The notes beneath the pieces are model-generated. The model had not been told where the DNA came from and made no database searches. It saw nothing but the letters and a program-made list of their open reading frames with translations. This document shows, piece after piece, positions 1 through 10,339 of a stretch of 64,000 nt of DNA. This DNA is from Pyrus communis. Lineage: Eukaryota > Streptophyta > Magnoliopsida > Rosales > Rosaceae. The stretch's first letter is position 1; the number at the start of each line of letters is the position of its first letter. The DNA is taken from contig NC_084813.1 in NCBI RefSeq assembly GCF_963583255.1, positions 22,802,953 through 22,866,952 on the forward strand, given 5' to 3'. The translations under genes and the position numbers were made by a program.

Positions 1-411
1 GGCCGTAGAACTTGCCTCATGTGGCAGGCATAAATCTAATTGGCCTCTTTCCCACAAGGTGGGAGTTTGAAATAAATTTAAAATCTATAGTTTTGTAACA
101 CAACTTCAAATGTTTGTATCTATACCGTTATAATCCGGACTCACAAACGACTTTCGCTTATGCACTCGTAGTTTCAGGATCTATTCGAATACGTTACTTG
201 TGACCTCGAAAGGTCAACGAATTTTAGATAATTAATTTCCAAACTACAAACTTCATAATTAATTTAATTAAAATCTAAATTCAAATAAATTAATATGATT
301 TCTCGAAAAATTATATAAAATTTCAATAATACAAATACATAGATTATAACAGTGAAACTTAGGAACGTGTGCATGCAAATTGCAAATACCTTTGTACGGC
401 AACTACCATAT
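1..411. other. AT-rich non-coding stretch
   Basis: No coding sequence is recognisable here. The first roughly 45 bases resemble 36296-36340 (shared core GTAGAAC..TGC.TCATGTGGCAGGCAT), so the left edge probably lies in a repeat also present downstream of the intact receptor gene at 32711. Confidence 0.4.
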
Positions 412-512
412 GATGAAACCAATCCAAACCTTAATCTTTACCACTCCTTTGTTTCGACACTCCCGTGGGTGATATCAATGTTAAACGTGGCTATTCCGGC
501 AACCCACACCGA
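412..512 (+). pseudogene. Receptor kinase signal-peptide fragment (degenerate)
   Basis: A short degenerate stretch starts with ATGAAACCAAT, as in the fragment at 57252. It then jumps to sequence matching the first ectodomain strand (GATATCA..GTTAAACGTGGCTATTCCGGC; the family reads DI.VKCGYSG). The part coding the signal-peptide core is shortened and the frame is broken. I read it as a relic of the N-terminus of a malectin-like receptor kinase. It is too short for independent proof and rests on similarity to 39010-39300 and 57252-57455 in this window. Confidence 0.45.
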
Positions 513-849
513 TTTTAAGTCGTTCATTGGAAATAAAGCAAAATATTTAAGTCGGATCTCTATCTCATAGTCAAGAACACAAGTCCTAAGTAAAAGTATA
601 CACATCCAATGACAGGAAGATACATCCATCCAATGTGATAGAGGAAAAAGAACGGAAATTGCTCAAGTCATGCTTCAGCATAAGTCTTTTCTACGCAAGG
701 ACTTTGAACAAACCCTGGGCCCGGCTCTTCCTTTTTTCCTTTTCTTATTTGTGTTTGCACAGCATTGTCACCCCTATCGTACGTCCACCATGCACGCACT
801 TACAGCTAAATTGCATTATTCTTCATATTGTTAATTGGTTATACGGTGT

Positions 850-1120
850 AACATCAACATTTTTCAGCAGACTCGAAATTGTGGCTATTCTGGCAGCATA
901 TTCGATCAGTATGATAAACTAAATTGGAGTGGATATATTTACTCCAACATTTTCTCCTTTAGAAGTACACCAAGCAGCCGGTATCACATCCATATTCAAA
1001 GAACCACCTTCAATGTTGTTGTCCTCCGTCCGCCAAGTACCATACACCACAGCGCAACATTCTCACTCCGATTTACTTACAGAGGAGGAAGCTGCTCATA
1101 GAGGTGATGCTAATAACAAT
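850..1120 (+). pseudogene. Malectin-like receptor kinase N-terminal fragment
   Basis: Reading across frames gives CGYSGSIFDQYDKLNWSG, then a serine-rich linker, VPYTTAQHSHSDLLT and a terminal break. This matches the first 90 or so ectodomain residues of the intact receptors (W.GD, then VPY..ARLS.SEFTY). It has at least one frameshift, no start codon and no kinase. The flanks (about 511-1190) match 38652-39372 closely, so this is one of two copies of a duplicated broken 5' end. Confidence 0.7.
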
Positions 1121-1309
1121 TTGGTTAGCACAAAAGTCGTTCTTGTCAACATCAAAAGCCAGCGCTGATCTGAAGAAGTTTCTGATGATATGACAATAAA
1201 CACATTAGTAAATATATAACAAGAGAGATTCCAGTCGAAGTTCCCACAATATTTGGATTAAAAAAATAAAAACGAGAATATTCGAGGTAAAGTAGGAATG
1301 ACCGTAATA

Positions 1310-1587
1310 ATTGAAGTAAGATAAGAGAAAATCAATTATGGTGGTTTGGACACATGAACCAAAGACCTATATATGCGCCGATTAGAAGATGCAACTTTAA
1401 GACAGAGGGTCATTGCAAAAGAGGCAGATGAAGATTTAGGAAGACTTGAAAAGAGACCTTAAGAAAATATATGGAGTACCTGGAGCTAACTGAAGACTTG
1501 ACACAAAACTGAGCACAATGACGTTTTAGGATTCATACAATTAACCCCCTTTAATGGAATAAAGCTTGTTGTTGTTGTTGTTGTATT
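1310..1587 (+). mobile_element. 5'-truncated LINE 3' end
   Basis: One frame reads WWFGHMNQRP..APIRRC followed by degenerate KRDLKK and L(L)n. This matches the C-terminal tail typical of plant L1-type LINE reverse transcriptases (W.GH..RRP, then K..W...KDL). Several stops are present. The segment ends in a (TTG)n run at about 1567-1585, a common plant LINE tail. It is a dead 5'-truncated insertion in the upstream region of the receptor gene at 2012. No target duplication could be fixed by eye. Confidence 0.65.
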
Positions 1588-2011
1588 TCTGTTTTCTAAT
1601 TAACTATATGATCGTTCAAAGTTTCAAAGTGGGCATACTATTATGAAAAGCAATTTTCTAACAGTTAATTATTGTGTAGTTTATCCCAATTCCCACGCCA
1701 CTATCGTTGCCAATTCATTGTAGTTTACTAAAGACTTCTGCAAAACGTAATGCATGCTAAGGACTAATAGTTCAAGTCCACGCTAGAAAGGACTACTCAT
1801 TGTCTTTGATGTGAACGTCAGAAGGGAACGGGAAATAACCGAAAACGATGATATAGAAACAAATGTACCTCATTCACATAAGTATGAGGAAAATAGAGAA
1901 ACAAGAATCCAAGCAGCTTTCCGGCATCCTTCTTCATCAACATGAGTTTAATCTCCTCTCCCTAATTTCTATTTCTTATTATATATGCATACATACATAT
2001 ACATATATATA
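1588..2011 (+). promoter_or_regulatory. Upstream region of the split receptor gene
   Basis: About 420 bases between the LINE relic and the start codon at 2012. It ends in an ATATATGCATACATACATAT run just before the ATG, which could include a TATA element or simply be low-complexity leader. The sequence CAAGAATCCAAGCAGCTTTCCGGCATCC resembles the leader upstream of the gene at 53984 (AAGAACCCAAGCAGCTTGCATATTC), suggesting a shared ancestral 5' region. Confidence 0.35.
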
Positions 2012-2980
2012 ATGAAGAACTTCCCAAGCAGCAAATACTGTCTGACGCTTCTTTATCTATCATCCTTGTTTCTACACACGATGGTAACCCTACCCACGAT
2101 CGTGAATGTAGACGACTCACCATATATCTACACTCCAACTGATTTCATCACCGTTGCATGTGGTCACAACGGACCCCAATTGAAAGTGTATGACGAGCGA
2201 TATTGGACTGGGGATATGTACTCAAAATATTCCCCTTTGGAAGAAGAGCACGCTAGCGCATCCCTCATCAGAGAAGCACCTCCGTCTACGGCATCATCAT
2301 CATCATCTGTTGGCCACGCTGTTGGACAAGTGCCTTACAATGCGGCACGGCTTTCTCACTCTGAATTTACTTACAGGTTCTCCCTCAGTACAGCCGGCCA
2401 AAAGTTCATCCGCTTGTATTTCTACCCAACATCGTATCCCAACTTCGACCGCTCCAAAGCGCTCTTCTCTGTCAAAGCCGGTGGCTTTACCTTGCTTCAG
2501 GACTTCAACGCTTCTGTCGCTGCAGACGCTTATGGGGTGGAGACGCTGTACAGAGAGTTCTGTTTGAACATTGGCGAAGAACAGAGTCTAAACATCACAT
2601 TTAGTCCAAGCAGAGAAGCAAGCCCAGACGCGTATGCGTTTGTCAATGGAATTGAGATTGTATCCATGCCAAGCAATCTTTACTACACTCCTGCCAAAAG
2701 CGCCAATGGTGTCAGTTATGTGGGCACCGGAAGAAAGAAGGTCCAAATAGAAAACAACACAGCTCTAGAGATGGTTTACCGAATACACATCGGTGGAAAC
2801 CCATTCTTACCCATTTCAGACACTGGCATGTACCGGAACTGGGAAGGTTTGGCAGATGAGCAAACTTACTTAGAGCCTTTAAGTTTAAGTTCGAGCACTC
2901 CACTACAAAATACTTATTCTACGCTCAACTTTTCCATAATACCAGAGTATACTGCGCCGAATTTTATTTGGAGTAATTAG
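2012..2980 (+). pseudogene. CrRLK1L receptor kinase, 5' half (split by insertion)
   Basis: This open frame codes the signal peptide and the first about 320 residues of a FERONIA-type receptor. The ATG at 2012 (MKNFPSSK) is preferred over an in-frame ATG at 1985 because it aligns with the starts at 49324 and 53984. Visible are a hydrophobic leader, the first malectin-like half (VACGHNGP, W.GD, SEFTYRF, GQKFIRLYFYP, FSVKAGGFTLL, INITF-like, AYAFVNGIEI, NLYYTP) and the start of the second half (ALEMVYRIHIGG, Y.NW). The frame stays open until EYTAP, then runs into foreign sequence and stops at 2978-2980. The reading frame resumes at 6289. Such receptors sense RALF peptides and cell-wall state; this half alone would make a secreted truncated ectodomain. 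Confidence 0.85.
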
Positions 2981-4639
2981 AAAAATATGCGATTGTAAGA
3001 TGTATATGCAGTTTACGAGAAAAGCAAAAGGGAATGTAAGCATTAGTCTTTACTTGATTCGTGCCTTTTGCATGGTGTGATTTTAAAATCTGGCAGCTAT
3101 TAAGGCAATAAGTCAGTACCTTTTGGTAAAGAAAGACTGAGAGACACAAATGAATGGCGTGTCTGTTTAATACTTGTGTTTCATATACACAATCATGTTT
3201 GTAACTCTGATTTGAGGTTTTGCGATTATATGTTTTGACTTGATTGATAAATCTTTGAATAAAACTGAACATAAATATATGATAGTTAATAGTGCATATT
3301 AGTATCAATCCGTGGGATAAGGTCCTCTTCAAGGAAGGGACTTCATCTAAATTTGATGCATTTAATTGATATACGTGTGGCCAAGAACTTGTGGCAGAAA
3401 GATGAGAAATGGCGAATCAGTTTTTATATTCAATGGATTTAGAACCGCCAAACGGTTTGGCTAGCCATGGAGTTTGACTCATGCAGATACTCGTGTCTGT
3501 TGGTGGAAACATACCAGTATGTATAAATTAAAATATACAACCTCTTCAGTTTGGGTCCGTGATGACAAAGCCAAGGTGAATAGGTATGGTTGTTTATAAT
3601 TGGTATGATTGTTTGATTTCGATGATGAGGACTTGGGGGTTCAGTCTCGCTTGCGCCTATTAAAAATGGTTTTTTAACCATGTTGTTATGAAGTGTCCTA
3701 CAAGATAATCAAATTGATATGCAATAGTACATTAGTTTAGAGAATCCCATTATTTAAAATGGAAGATGGAGTGGCTTCAGATCCAGACAAATCATGTCTT
3801 GATAAGAAGGATGCAAACCATTGCATTTGCTTTGACGAAGCCATATATGGGCTTGATATGCCGACTGATGTTTTTTACAGAAAAAACATGAAAAGGCATT
3901 TGGTGGTGAACCGAAAACAAACGTGGCTTTCCATTTGAATGGACGTATATGTAGCCAAGCAGTATTGTGCTTGTGGTGGCAAGTTCAGAAAATTAAAGTT
4001 TTTTTTTTTTTTTTTTTTTTTTTTTTGGTCTAGGAAATTAAAGCTTGGTATCAATCAAATGGATTGATTTGCATATGCCACATGTTTCCATCCCATTTCA
4101 GAGTAGCGGTTGTGAAGCATCTTTCTTTGCAAAAGAGAGGGTTTTTTTTATGACATTATACATATGGCACTGAGCTTGTTGTATACCGCAGATGTGCGAG
4201 GGCTTCAAAGCCATAGTGATACGGAAATATGAATGCTTGAGGTTTTTGTTTCCCAATTAGCTATAAGGTCATAATGCAATCTTTAATGTTGTGGCTGGGC
4301 ATCTACGGATATAGGCTGTATGATATGCAAATTCATTGATTGAAGTAGCACATATATAGAATGATGAGCAGTTCCTGATAAATGAGTAACATGTGAAGGC
4401 AACTACAAAAATGAGTCTTGCTCATAAGCCATGTTAGTCATGAATAAAACCAAAGCCAATTCCTTGCGAAGAATTACACACTAAAAGTGTGGGGGTCCTA
4501 GTCAAAGGAATGATGAGAGTAAGCATATAAAATTAAATTAAACATGATGATGCTTATTAAGTAAGCATATGAATTTTGAGGACTTGACATTTCAAACAAT
4601 GTCAAACAACTACTCTCGTATGAAATATAATTTCATCAG

Positions 4640-5306
4640 ATGGATTGTGCACACCATTAAAATAGTCAATCTAGTAGCGGATCCAATCATTAAAGGTTAG
4701 ACTAGAGAGTAAGTTGATCATCGAGGGGAATGAGGCTAAAGCCAACACAACTAATGAATCAGCCGAGCGGAAACCTAACTTAGTTGATTGGAGATCCCAT
4801 GGTCTAAGTTCAATAGGCAAACTGGTTGGGCATGATTCAAAGAAGTTAACACACTATATACCTCATTCCTATGATGGAAGAAGTGTGTTGTTTGCAGAAG
4901 TTTAGGATGTATATTTATACTTAATAACAATGATATCTTATAAATAAGAGGAATATTGCAGAGTATTCTTAATCAGTGGTCACCTATGTGAGAGTAGAAG
5001 TGGGTCGCTTCTATGAGTATGAGATGACTAAATTCTCTAAATCTCTCATGAATCCGGGATTTGTTCAGGACCAAAATGAACACAACCGTATGAACCAGAA
5101 TATATTAGGATTAGTGATGTGTGTTGCTTATTGTCTCGGTTTACTACTGTGGTGAACACTTCAAGATTTTATATTCACTGCGTCACCAAGTAAGTCCGAT
5201 AAGTATTCACTAGGGTAGGTTCAAGTCCAAAAGACACCTCTCCCGATGCATCTCTTGTCCTCCTGTACTCTCAAATTCTTCCTAATTTTTCATTCATGTG
5301 GAGGAT
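4640..5306 (+). mobile_element. Copia RNase-H tail and 3' internal region
   Basis: The stretch coding IKIVNLVADPIIKG corresponds to the end of copia pol, where NIADPLTKG-like motifs are usual. It is followed by about 550 bases of non-coding internal DNA that leads into the polypurine tract. No intact reverse transcriptase is present upstream, so the element cannot move on its own. Confidence 0.55.
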
Positions 5307-6287
5307 TGTTGGAAATTATATATTATATATATTATAGTATATAATTTTAATAATTGAATGAAAAATATTGTTAACCAATTTCTTAGAAATGTTATGTTGT
5401 TTAGTTGTATTCCCTTTATAAGTGATGCATACTTATAGATGAAAAGTTACATCTCTTTGATAAGTAGAAATTGGATTATATATTGTTGGAGTTTGAGACC
5501 CTCTTGTCCCACATTGGTCAATCGTAATTTTCCACAAGCCTTTATATAGGCTTATTCCCTTTTCTTAGTAATTGGAACTTGGACCATTTGGAAATGGATT
5601 GAAGGCTTGGGCCTTATGGTTGTGTGGATTAGGTTGAATATAATATAGTATAAATACAATTAATATTAATTAATCAAGACAAGGGCCTTGGGCCTTGGAA
5701 TTTAAAATTAATCAGATTCATTAATTTTAATTTTCGGATTAAGTTTTTTAATTTATTAATTAAAAAACGTTTTGATTAAAAGACACAGCTATTAGAAAGA
5801 GTTGTACTTTTTGATTAAAAGATACAGCTATTAGAAAGAGTTGTGTGCTTTCAAATACACTGAACAGGTATTTGAAAGGGTGTGAAACAGCCTATATATT
5901 TGCAATCACAGTATCCAAGTCAGAATCATCTTTTCTTCCTCCTTATCTTCTGTAAAAAAATTTTCAAAGAGTAAACACACAAAGCAATTCGCTAGAGTTC
6001 TATAATCCAGTGCGGGTTATAGAATTTGGTAGTTGTATCCTGGTCGAGCAGACGTTATAGAACCACAAGCACAAGAGTGGGACGAAAATACTGTTCGAAG
6101 GACATAGCTTTTACGCTAGCCTCTACCTTCTGTGATCAAGTTAGTATCATTGTATTTTTATATTAGTTTATGTATTTATTGTATAAGTTCATTCTGCACA
6201 TCAAGTATATTTGGTAAATAAAATATTAGAATTTCAAGTTCTGTTTATTTCTGTTATTTTTGTTTATTTCTGAATTGTTCTCCAACA
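5307..6287 (+). repeat. 3' LTR of the copia element (possibly only 5484-6287)
   Basis: The LTR ends ..TTCTCCAACA. Two starts are possible: TGTTGGAAAT at 5307, directly after a purine tract, or TGTTGGAGTTTGAG at 5484. The solo LTR of the same family at 11270-12041 begins exactly at the second motif. Both give the TGTTGGA..TCCAACA inverted termini. A near-perfect internal duplication of about 50 bases (GATTAAAAGA(C/T)ACAGCTATTAGAAAG) lies around 5775-5845. The last bases of this LTR are directly upstream of the receptor kinase half. Confidence 0.75.
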
Positions 6288-6288
6288 G

Positions 6289-7905
6289 AGTAAACTTTAT
6301 CAAACGAGCCGGTCAATGACTAGTTCACCTACATCATATAATCTCACTTGGGAATTCCCTGTACATTCAAAATTCTCTTACCTTGTTAGGCTGCACTTTT
6401 GTTATCCTCCACTACAATACATTCCTGGAAGTGTTCGTCAAATTTACATAGCCAATCAGACAGCTGAAGAAGTAGCCGATATATCCGAATGGTATCCGAC
6501 CCCAGTATACAGAGACTACGTTGTGTCAATCGGCCCCAGGAGTACGAAGAAGAAAACAAATCTTTCTATTGCGTTCTATGACTACTACAACCAAGGAGTA
6601 TTAAATGGGCTTGAAATCTTCAAACTGAAGGACTCAAATGGAAATCTCGGGGGATCCAACCCTGATCCCCCTCCGGGTTCCCCGCCACCTCCAGGTCATC
6701 CACCGAAGCTGCTGGAGGGGTCGAAAGGTATGAATTCTCCTCATTTGCTTGGCATAGTTGCTGGTCTAGTTTCCGGCATAGTTGCGCTGATCTCTGTCCT
6801 CGGATTCTTCATCTTCATGCGGCGATGGAAAGCCAAGTCATCTACCAAGTCAACAAAGACCCACAAATCAACTTTATCCCATTATATGTGTCCTTACTTT
6901 TCACTTGCAAAGATCAAAGCCGCCACCCAAAACTTCAACGAGTCCTTCATTATTGGAGTTGGAGGCTTCGGAAATGTGTACAAAGGATGCATTGGTGGTG
7001 GTGAGGCCACCGTCGTTGCAATCAAACGACTGAAACCGGAATCATCACAAGGGGAACACGAGTTCAAGACAGAAATCGAGTTGCTCTCACAATTCCGCCA
7101 CCGTCATTTGGTGTCTCTGATTGGATACTGTACTGATGAAGATGAGATGATTTTGGTATACGATTACATGAAACGAGGGACTCTCGCTGACCATCTCTAC
7201 CACAACAACAGAGACAACCCACCTCTCCCCTGGGAACAACGTCTTCAAATTTGTATTGGCGCCGCGCGAGGGTTGCACTTCCTTCACAGTGGTACCAAGG
7301 GCACAATCATCCACCGCGACATGAAGAGCACAAACATTTTATTGGATGAAAAATGGGTGGCCAAGGTTTCAGATTTCGGCCTGTCGAAAATGGGAATCAC
7401 CACTGCGTCCAAGACCCACATCAGTACCATTGTCAAAGGCAGTTTCGGGTATTTGGACCCGGAATACTATCGATATCAACGACTCACTGAGAAGTCTGAC
7501 GTGTACTCGTTCGGCGTAGTGTTGTGGGAAGTATTATGTGCAAGGCCAGCTGTGGTTCATACGGCGGAGCCAAGGCAAATGAACTTGGCTGAGTGGGCAA
7601 AGAATTGCCATCGCAATGGGGAACTTGATCAAATCATTGACCCAAGCATGAGGGGTAAGATCGAAATTGAGAGTTTGAACAAATTCGTTGAAATTGCCAT
7701 GAGCTGCATCAGTGATAGAGGGATCGAACGGCCGCCAATGAATGACGTTGTGAGGGGGCTTGAATTTGCACTGCAGCTTCATCAAAAGAACATTGGTACT
7801 GAGGGTTACAATGAGGTTACAGACCCACGTTGTGTTGCAAATGAATCCATTCAGTGTATATCCGCGACAATCTTCTCGGAGATCGATGACCCGACTGGAA
7901 GATGA
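6289..7905 (+). pseudogene. CrRLK1L receptor kinase, 3' half (membrane span and kinase intact)
   Basis: The receptor frame resumes at 6289 (SKLYQTSRSM) directly after the LTR and runs open to the stop at 7903-7905. It codes the end of the malectin-like region (YNLTWEFPV, VRLHFC, IYIANQTAEE, PVYRDYVVS, LNGLEIFKL), a proline-rich juxtamembrane linker and a hydrophobic span (LLGIVAGLVSGIVALISVLG). A complete kinase follows: GVGGFGNV loop, VAIKRL lysine, HRDMKSTNILLD catalytic loop, DFGLSK, GSFGYLDPEYY. It ends in the family tail FSEIDDPTGR. All catalytic residues are present. The first usable ATG is at 6316. A product starting there would lack a signal peptide and most of the ectodomain. Together with 2012-2975 the gene would be of normal family length. 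Confidence 0.85.
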
Positions 7906-8085
7906 TGAGCGTTGGCAACAAGCGAAGGCATAATATCAATGGGATTGTAATATATGCTCTGTCAGTTTTAAATCAAATGTATTTGAACCCAATTGAATGC
8001 AAATTTATATGCAGTGACTCACTTGCAATTGCATTATTAATCACTGTAATCAATACTAAATACACTGTTCTAAGCACTGAGCTCG

Positions 8086-8390
8086 TCGGCTGGCCACCAC
8101 CTCGATTATTCCCTAGGTGTTTAAAAAATAAGAAAGCGTGCTTAGACCTCTTTATGTGTCCGCCTAGCCCATCTAGAAGTTCCTTAGCCCACTTAGGCAC
8201 CTGCCTAGATCGTGACTCTCATAAGATTGCTCTAGCTCCCTTCTCGCTTAACTTCGAAGTTCCTACGGAACCCGAAGTCAGTGAGCTCCAAAAAGGTCTC
8301 GTGCTAGGTAGGGATGAGAATATACATTTAAGGATCACTCCCCTGGGCGATGTGGGATGTCACACTTCTAGTGTCTTTTACAACCTTACT
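8086..8390 (-). mobile_element. CTAGGCG-rich hAT-like element, interrupted
   Basis: Sequence rich in CCGCCTAG/CTAGGCAC motifs matches the repeats at 29688-32405 and 47125-47608. The part corresponding to the middle of the element is absent or replaced by the Cassandra-like LTR at 8208-8364. The right end (GTGTCTTTTACAACCTTAC) matches 46978-46995. It is a degenerate non-autonomous element with no coding capacity. Confidence 0.5.
8208..8364 (-). mobile_element. Cassandra-type TRIM LTR fragment with 5S-rRNA-like segment
   Basis: Read on the minus strand, the segment starts TGTGACATCCCACATCGCCC. It later contains GGAACTTCGAAGTTAAGCG followed by a GAGCAATC-like block. This closely resembles the 5S rRNA internal promoter region (AGTTAAGCG..GGGCGAGAG). 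A 5S-derived block inside an LTR beginning TGT.ACATCCCACATCG is the signature of Cassandra TRIM elements of plants. The copy appears truncated at its 3' end, near 8208, where it abuts CTAGGCG-type sequence. Confidence 0.7.
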
Positions 8391-9740
8391 ATATAGTCCA
8401 TTGCAGAAAGATTAATTTGGACTTTGGATAAAATTAAATTCCTTGTTAAGTAATTTTAGCATGTGAAAGAAAGAAGCAGGCATGAAAATGTGAGGAAAAT
8501 AAACTAAAATAAATAACTCAAGTCCCTATCTCAGCATCAAGAACGCAGGTCAAGTCTTCGATCGGTATCATCTTCCTGTGCGAAGAAGATATACATCGAT
8601 TGGACGGAAGAGTTGTTCCAAGTCGGAAGAGTTGTTTCAAGTGAAAACCTTGCATAATATATGCTATAAAAACAAGGATGCTTTTAGACATTTTTCATTC
8701 TACCCCTATCGTTCGTGTATTTCGATTTTAGCAACCATAGTTTGAAATTTTTTCTATATTAGTCAATTTCCTTCTTTTTTTGTTTTTTTGTTTTTAAATA
8801 AACAGTACCAATAGTTATTTTTTTCATTTCAACAAACAATTAATTTTAGGTAGATGTCAACTTCAGCGAGCAACTTCATCATTATTCATGTTGATTATTG
8901 GGCGTCTCAATGGTGTGAGATGCTAGAGGCCAAAAAGTCTTACATGACTCATTTTCATTGGCTACCAATATTATCTTAAATTGTGCTCTTAAGAAGTTAT
9001 GGGCAAGACCTGGGGCTAATTTGACCTCACAATTCATAAGGAGTCTTGGCCTCACAAACTTCATCATTATTCATGTTGATTATTCATCGTTCCAGACTTA
9101 TCTCCATCACACTCTCTCTATATCAAATAATAAGAGGAAGATATACATCCAATATGAGTGACAGGAAAAAGAATGGAACCTGCTATAGTCATTCATATAA
9201 ACAAATCAAAAGAAAAATTTCCGTCAAAGGCGACCGATATCGATACATCCATCGATATTTTTATAAATTTACATATTAATATTTCTATGTATATTATATT
9301 TTAAATACTGATAAAAGTACATGCACAAAGATTTGACGAAATGACTTATGCACACCTTTTTTTCTTTCTTACACACATTTTTTTTTTCTAGTCATTCGTT
9401 TAGACAAATCAAAAGAAAAATTAATGACAATAAGTAAGAGAAAGTGTGCAAAAGTAAAAAATAATATGCATAAATCACTTTCGAATCCCAATTGAATTGC
9501 ATGCATGCCAAGGACTTAATTGATAATTCGTCAAGCCCACCGCCTACGCAAGAAAGAATGTTGATCCGGGAATCTTTCCTTTTGGGGCAGAAGCAGCCGA
9601 AACTTGACTTGAAAAGTCTGATAAACTTAAATCTCAAGAAGTTGCAACGAGAGACACACAAACTACCACACATGACATATCCATAAACAAGAGCTAAAGT
9701 GTACTCATGCATACAAATAAACACCTTTATAGAATTTACC
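8391..9740. other. Intergenic, locally duplicated non-coding DNA
   Basis: No gene is visible. Three blocks recur in the window: 8391-8580 matches 47000-47110 with 47608-47690 and, more loosely, 56830-57050; 8690-9180 matches 45380-45680 and 48060-48259; 9180-9740 matches 57880-58348. These are remains of the upstream regions of duplicated receptor genes. Confidence 0.55.
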
Positions 9741-9900
9741 ATGACGAAACCAATTTTCATCTCTCATCAGTACATTTCCCTGTTTCTGCACTTGATCATT
9801 GCCACCACATTCGTTGCCGGCAATCCACCACCTATCTACACTTAGGCAGAAGATATCACTGTTAAAGGTGGCTATTCTGACCAATTATTTAATCAAGGCT
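9741..9900 (+). pseudogene. Receptor kinase N-terminal fragment
   Basis: MTKPIFISHQYISLFLHLII, a signal-peptide-like start, leads into VAGNPPPIYT. A premature TAG follows at 9843-9845, then EDITVKGGYSDQLFNQG, the first ectodomain residues. The conserved cysteine of VKCGYS is replaced by glycine. Similarity ends near 9900. The same start (MTKPIFI) lies at 58349, where a copia LTR is inserted. This is a broken gene fragment of about 50 codons. Confidence 0.75.
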
Positions 9901-10089
9901 TATTATATTAACACCTCACGTATTGTTATATAAAACCCAAATATTTATTGCACTCTACATTTACGTTTTCAATTAAAAATTTTCTTAATACACTCAACAT
10001 ATTTCCTCATAATACCCTCTCACCCCACATATCAACATACATCTTATATTTTCTACCTACACCCCACATTCTTCACATCTTCTAATACT

Positions 10090-10336
10090 CAGTCACAATC
10101 AAGATCAGAGGAAGATGGGGCTGCTGAGACTCTGTCGAAGGTGGCAGAGGAGGTAAATAAGCTGAGGTTTAATGACAAGAATTCGAAGAGTAAAAGCAGC
10201 AAGGGAAAGGAGAACAATCAGAGGTCTCTTGTAATGTAAATGGCACTAGGGCTCTGCCCAGATTGGCAAAACATGGCTGAATGTTGATGTAGTTTCTTTG
10301 CATTTTCAGATGTATGAAAAAAAAAAAAAAAAAAAA
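10090..10336 (+). pseudogene. C-terminal fragment of an unrelated gene with poly(A) run
   Basis: From about 10090 a frame reads TQSQSRSEEDGAAETLSKVA, continues EEVNKLRFNDKNSKSK and KGKENNQRSLVM, then stops at about 10239. A 3'-UTR-like stretch of about 75 bases and a run of 20 A residues (10317-10336) follow. This looks like the 3' end of a mature mRNA copied into the genome. An alternative is a last exon, since TTCTAATACTCAG just before it resembles a splice acceptor. I do not recognise the protein. It has no relation to the receptor family. Confidence 0.45.
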
Positions 10337-10339
10337 TCT

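Larger units (their letters stand above)
2976..6287 (+). mobile_element. Degenerate Ty1/copia retrotransposon inside a receptor gene
   Basis: About 3.3 kb separates the two halves of the receptor gene. Its right part looks like the 3' end of a copia element: a degenerate RNase-H tail (IKIVNLVADPIIKG, near 4645-4710), non-coding 3' sequence, a purine-rich GTGGAGGAT tract at 5298-5306 and then an LTR ending in CCAACA at 6287. GAGTA occurs at both borders (2971-2975 and 6288-6292) and may be a target duplication. However, the left border lacks an LTR beginning TG, so a 5' deletion or a more complex history is likely. The part at 2976-4600 has no recognisable coding sequence. A 27-base T run lies near 4000-4026. 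Confidence 0.65.

Noticed and set aside
2973..6288. The copia insertion acting as a new intron (GTAATT donor at 2973, CAACAG acceptor at 6288).
   Set aside because: The signals look usable, but the phases differ: one base of a codon remains at the left while the right frame starts at a codon boundary. Splicing there gives an immediate TAA.
7064..7314. Minus-strand open frames under kinase domains (also near 12810, 33185, 50529, 55688 and 56222).
   Set aside because: They are antisense shadows of the receptor coding sequence. They recur wherever the sense gene is conserved and have no independent family match.
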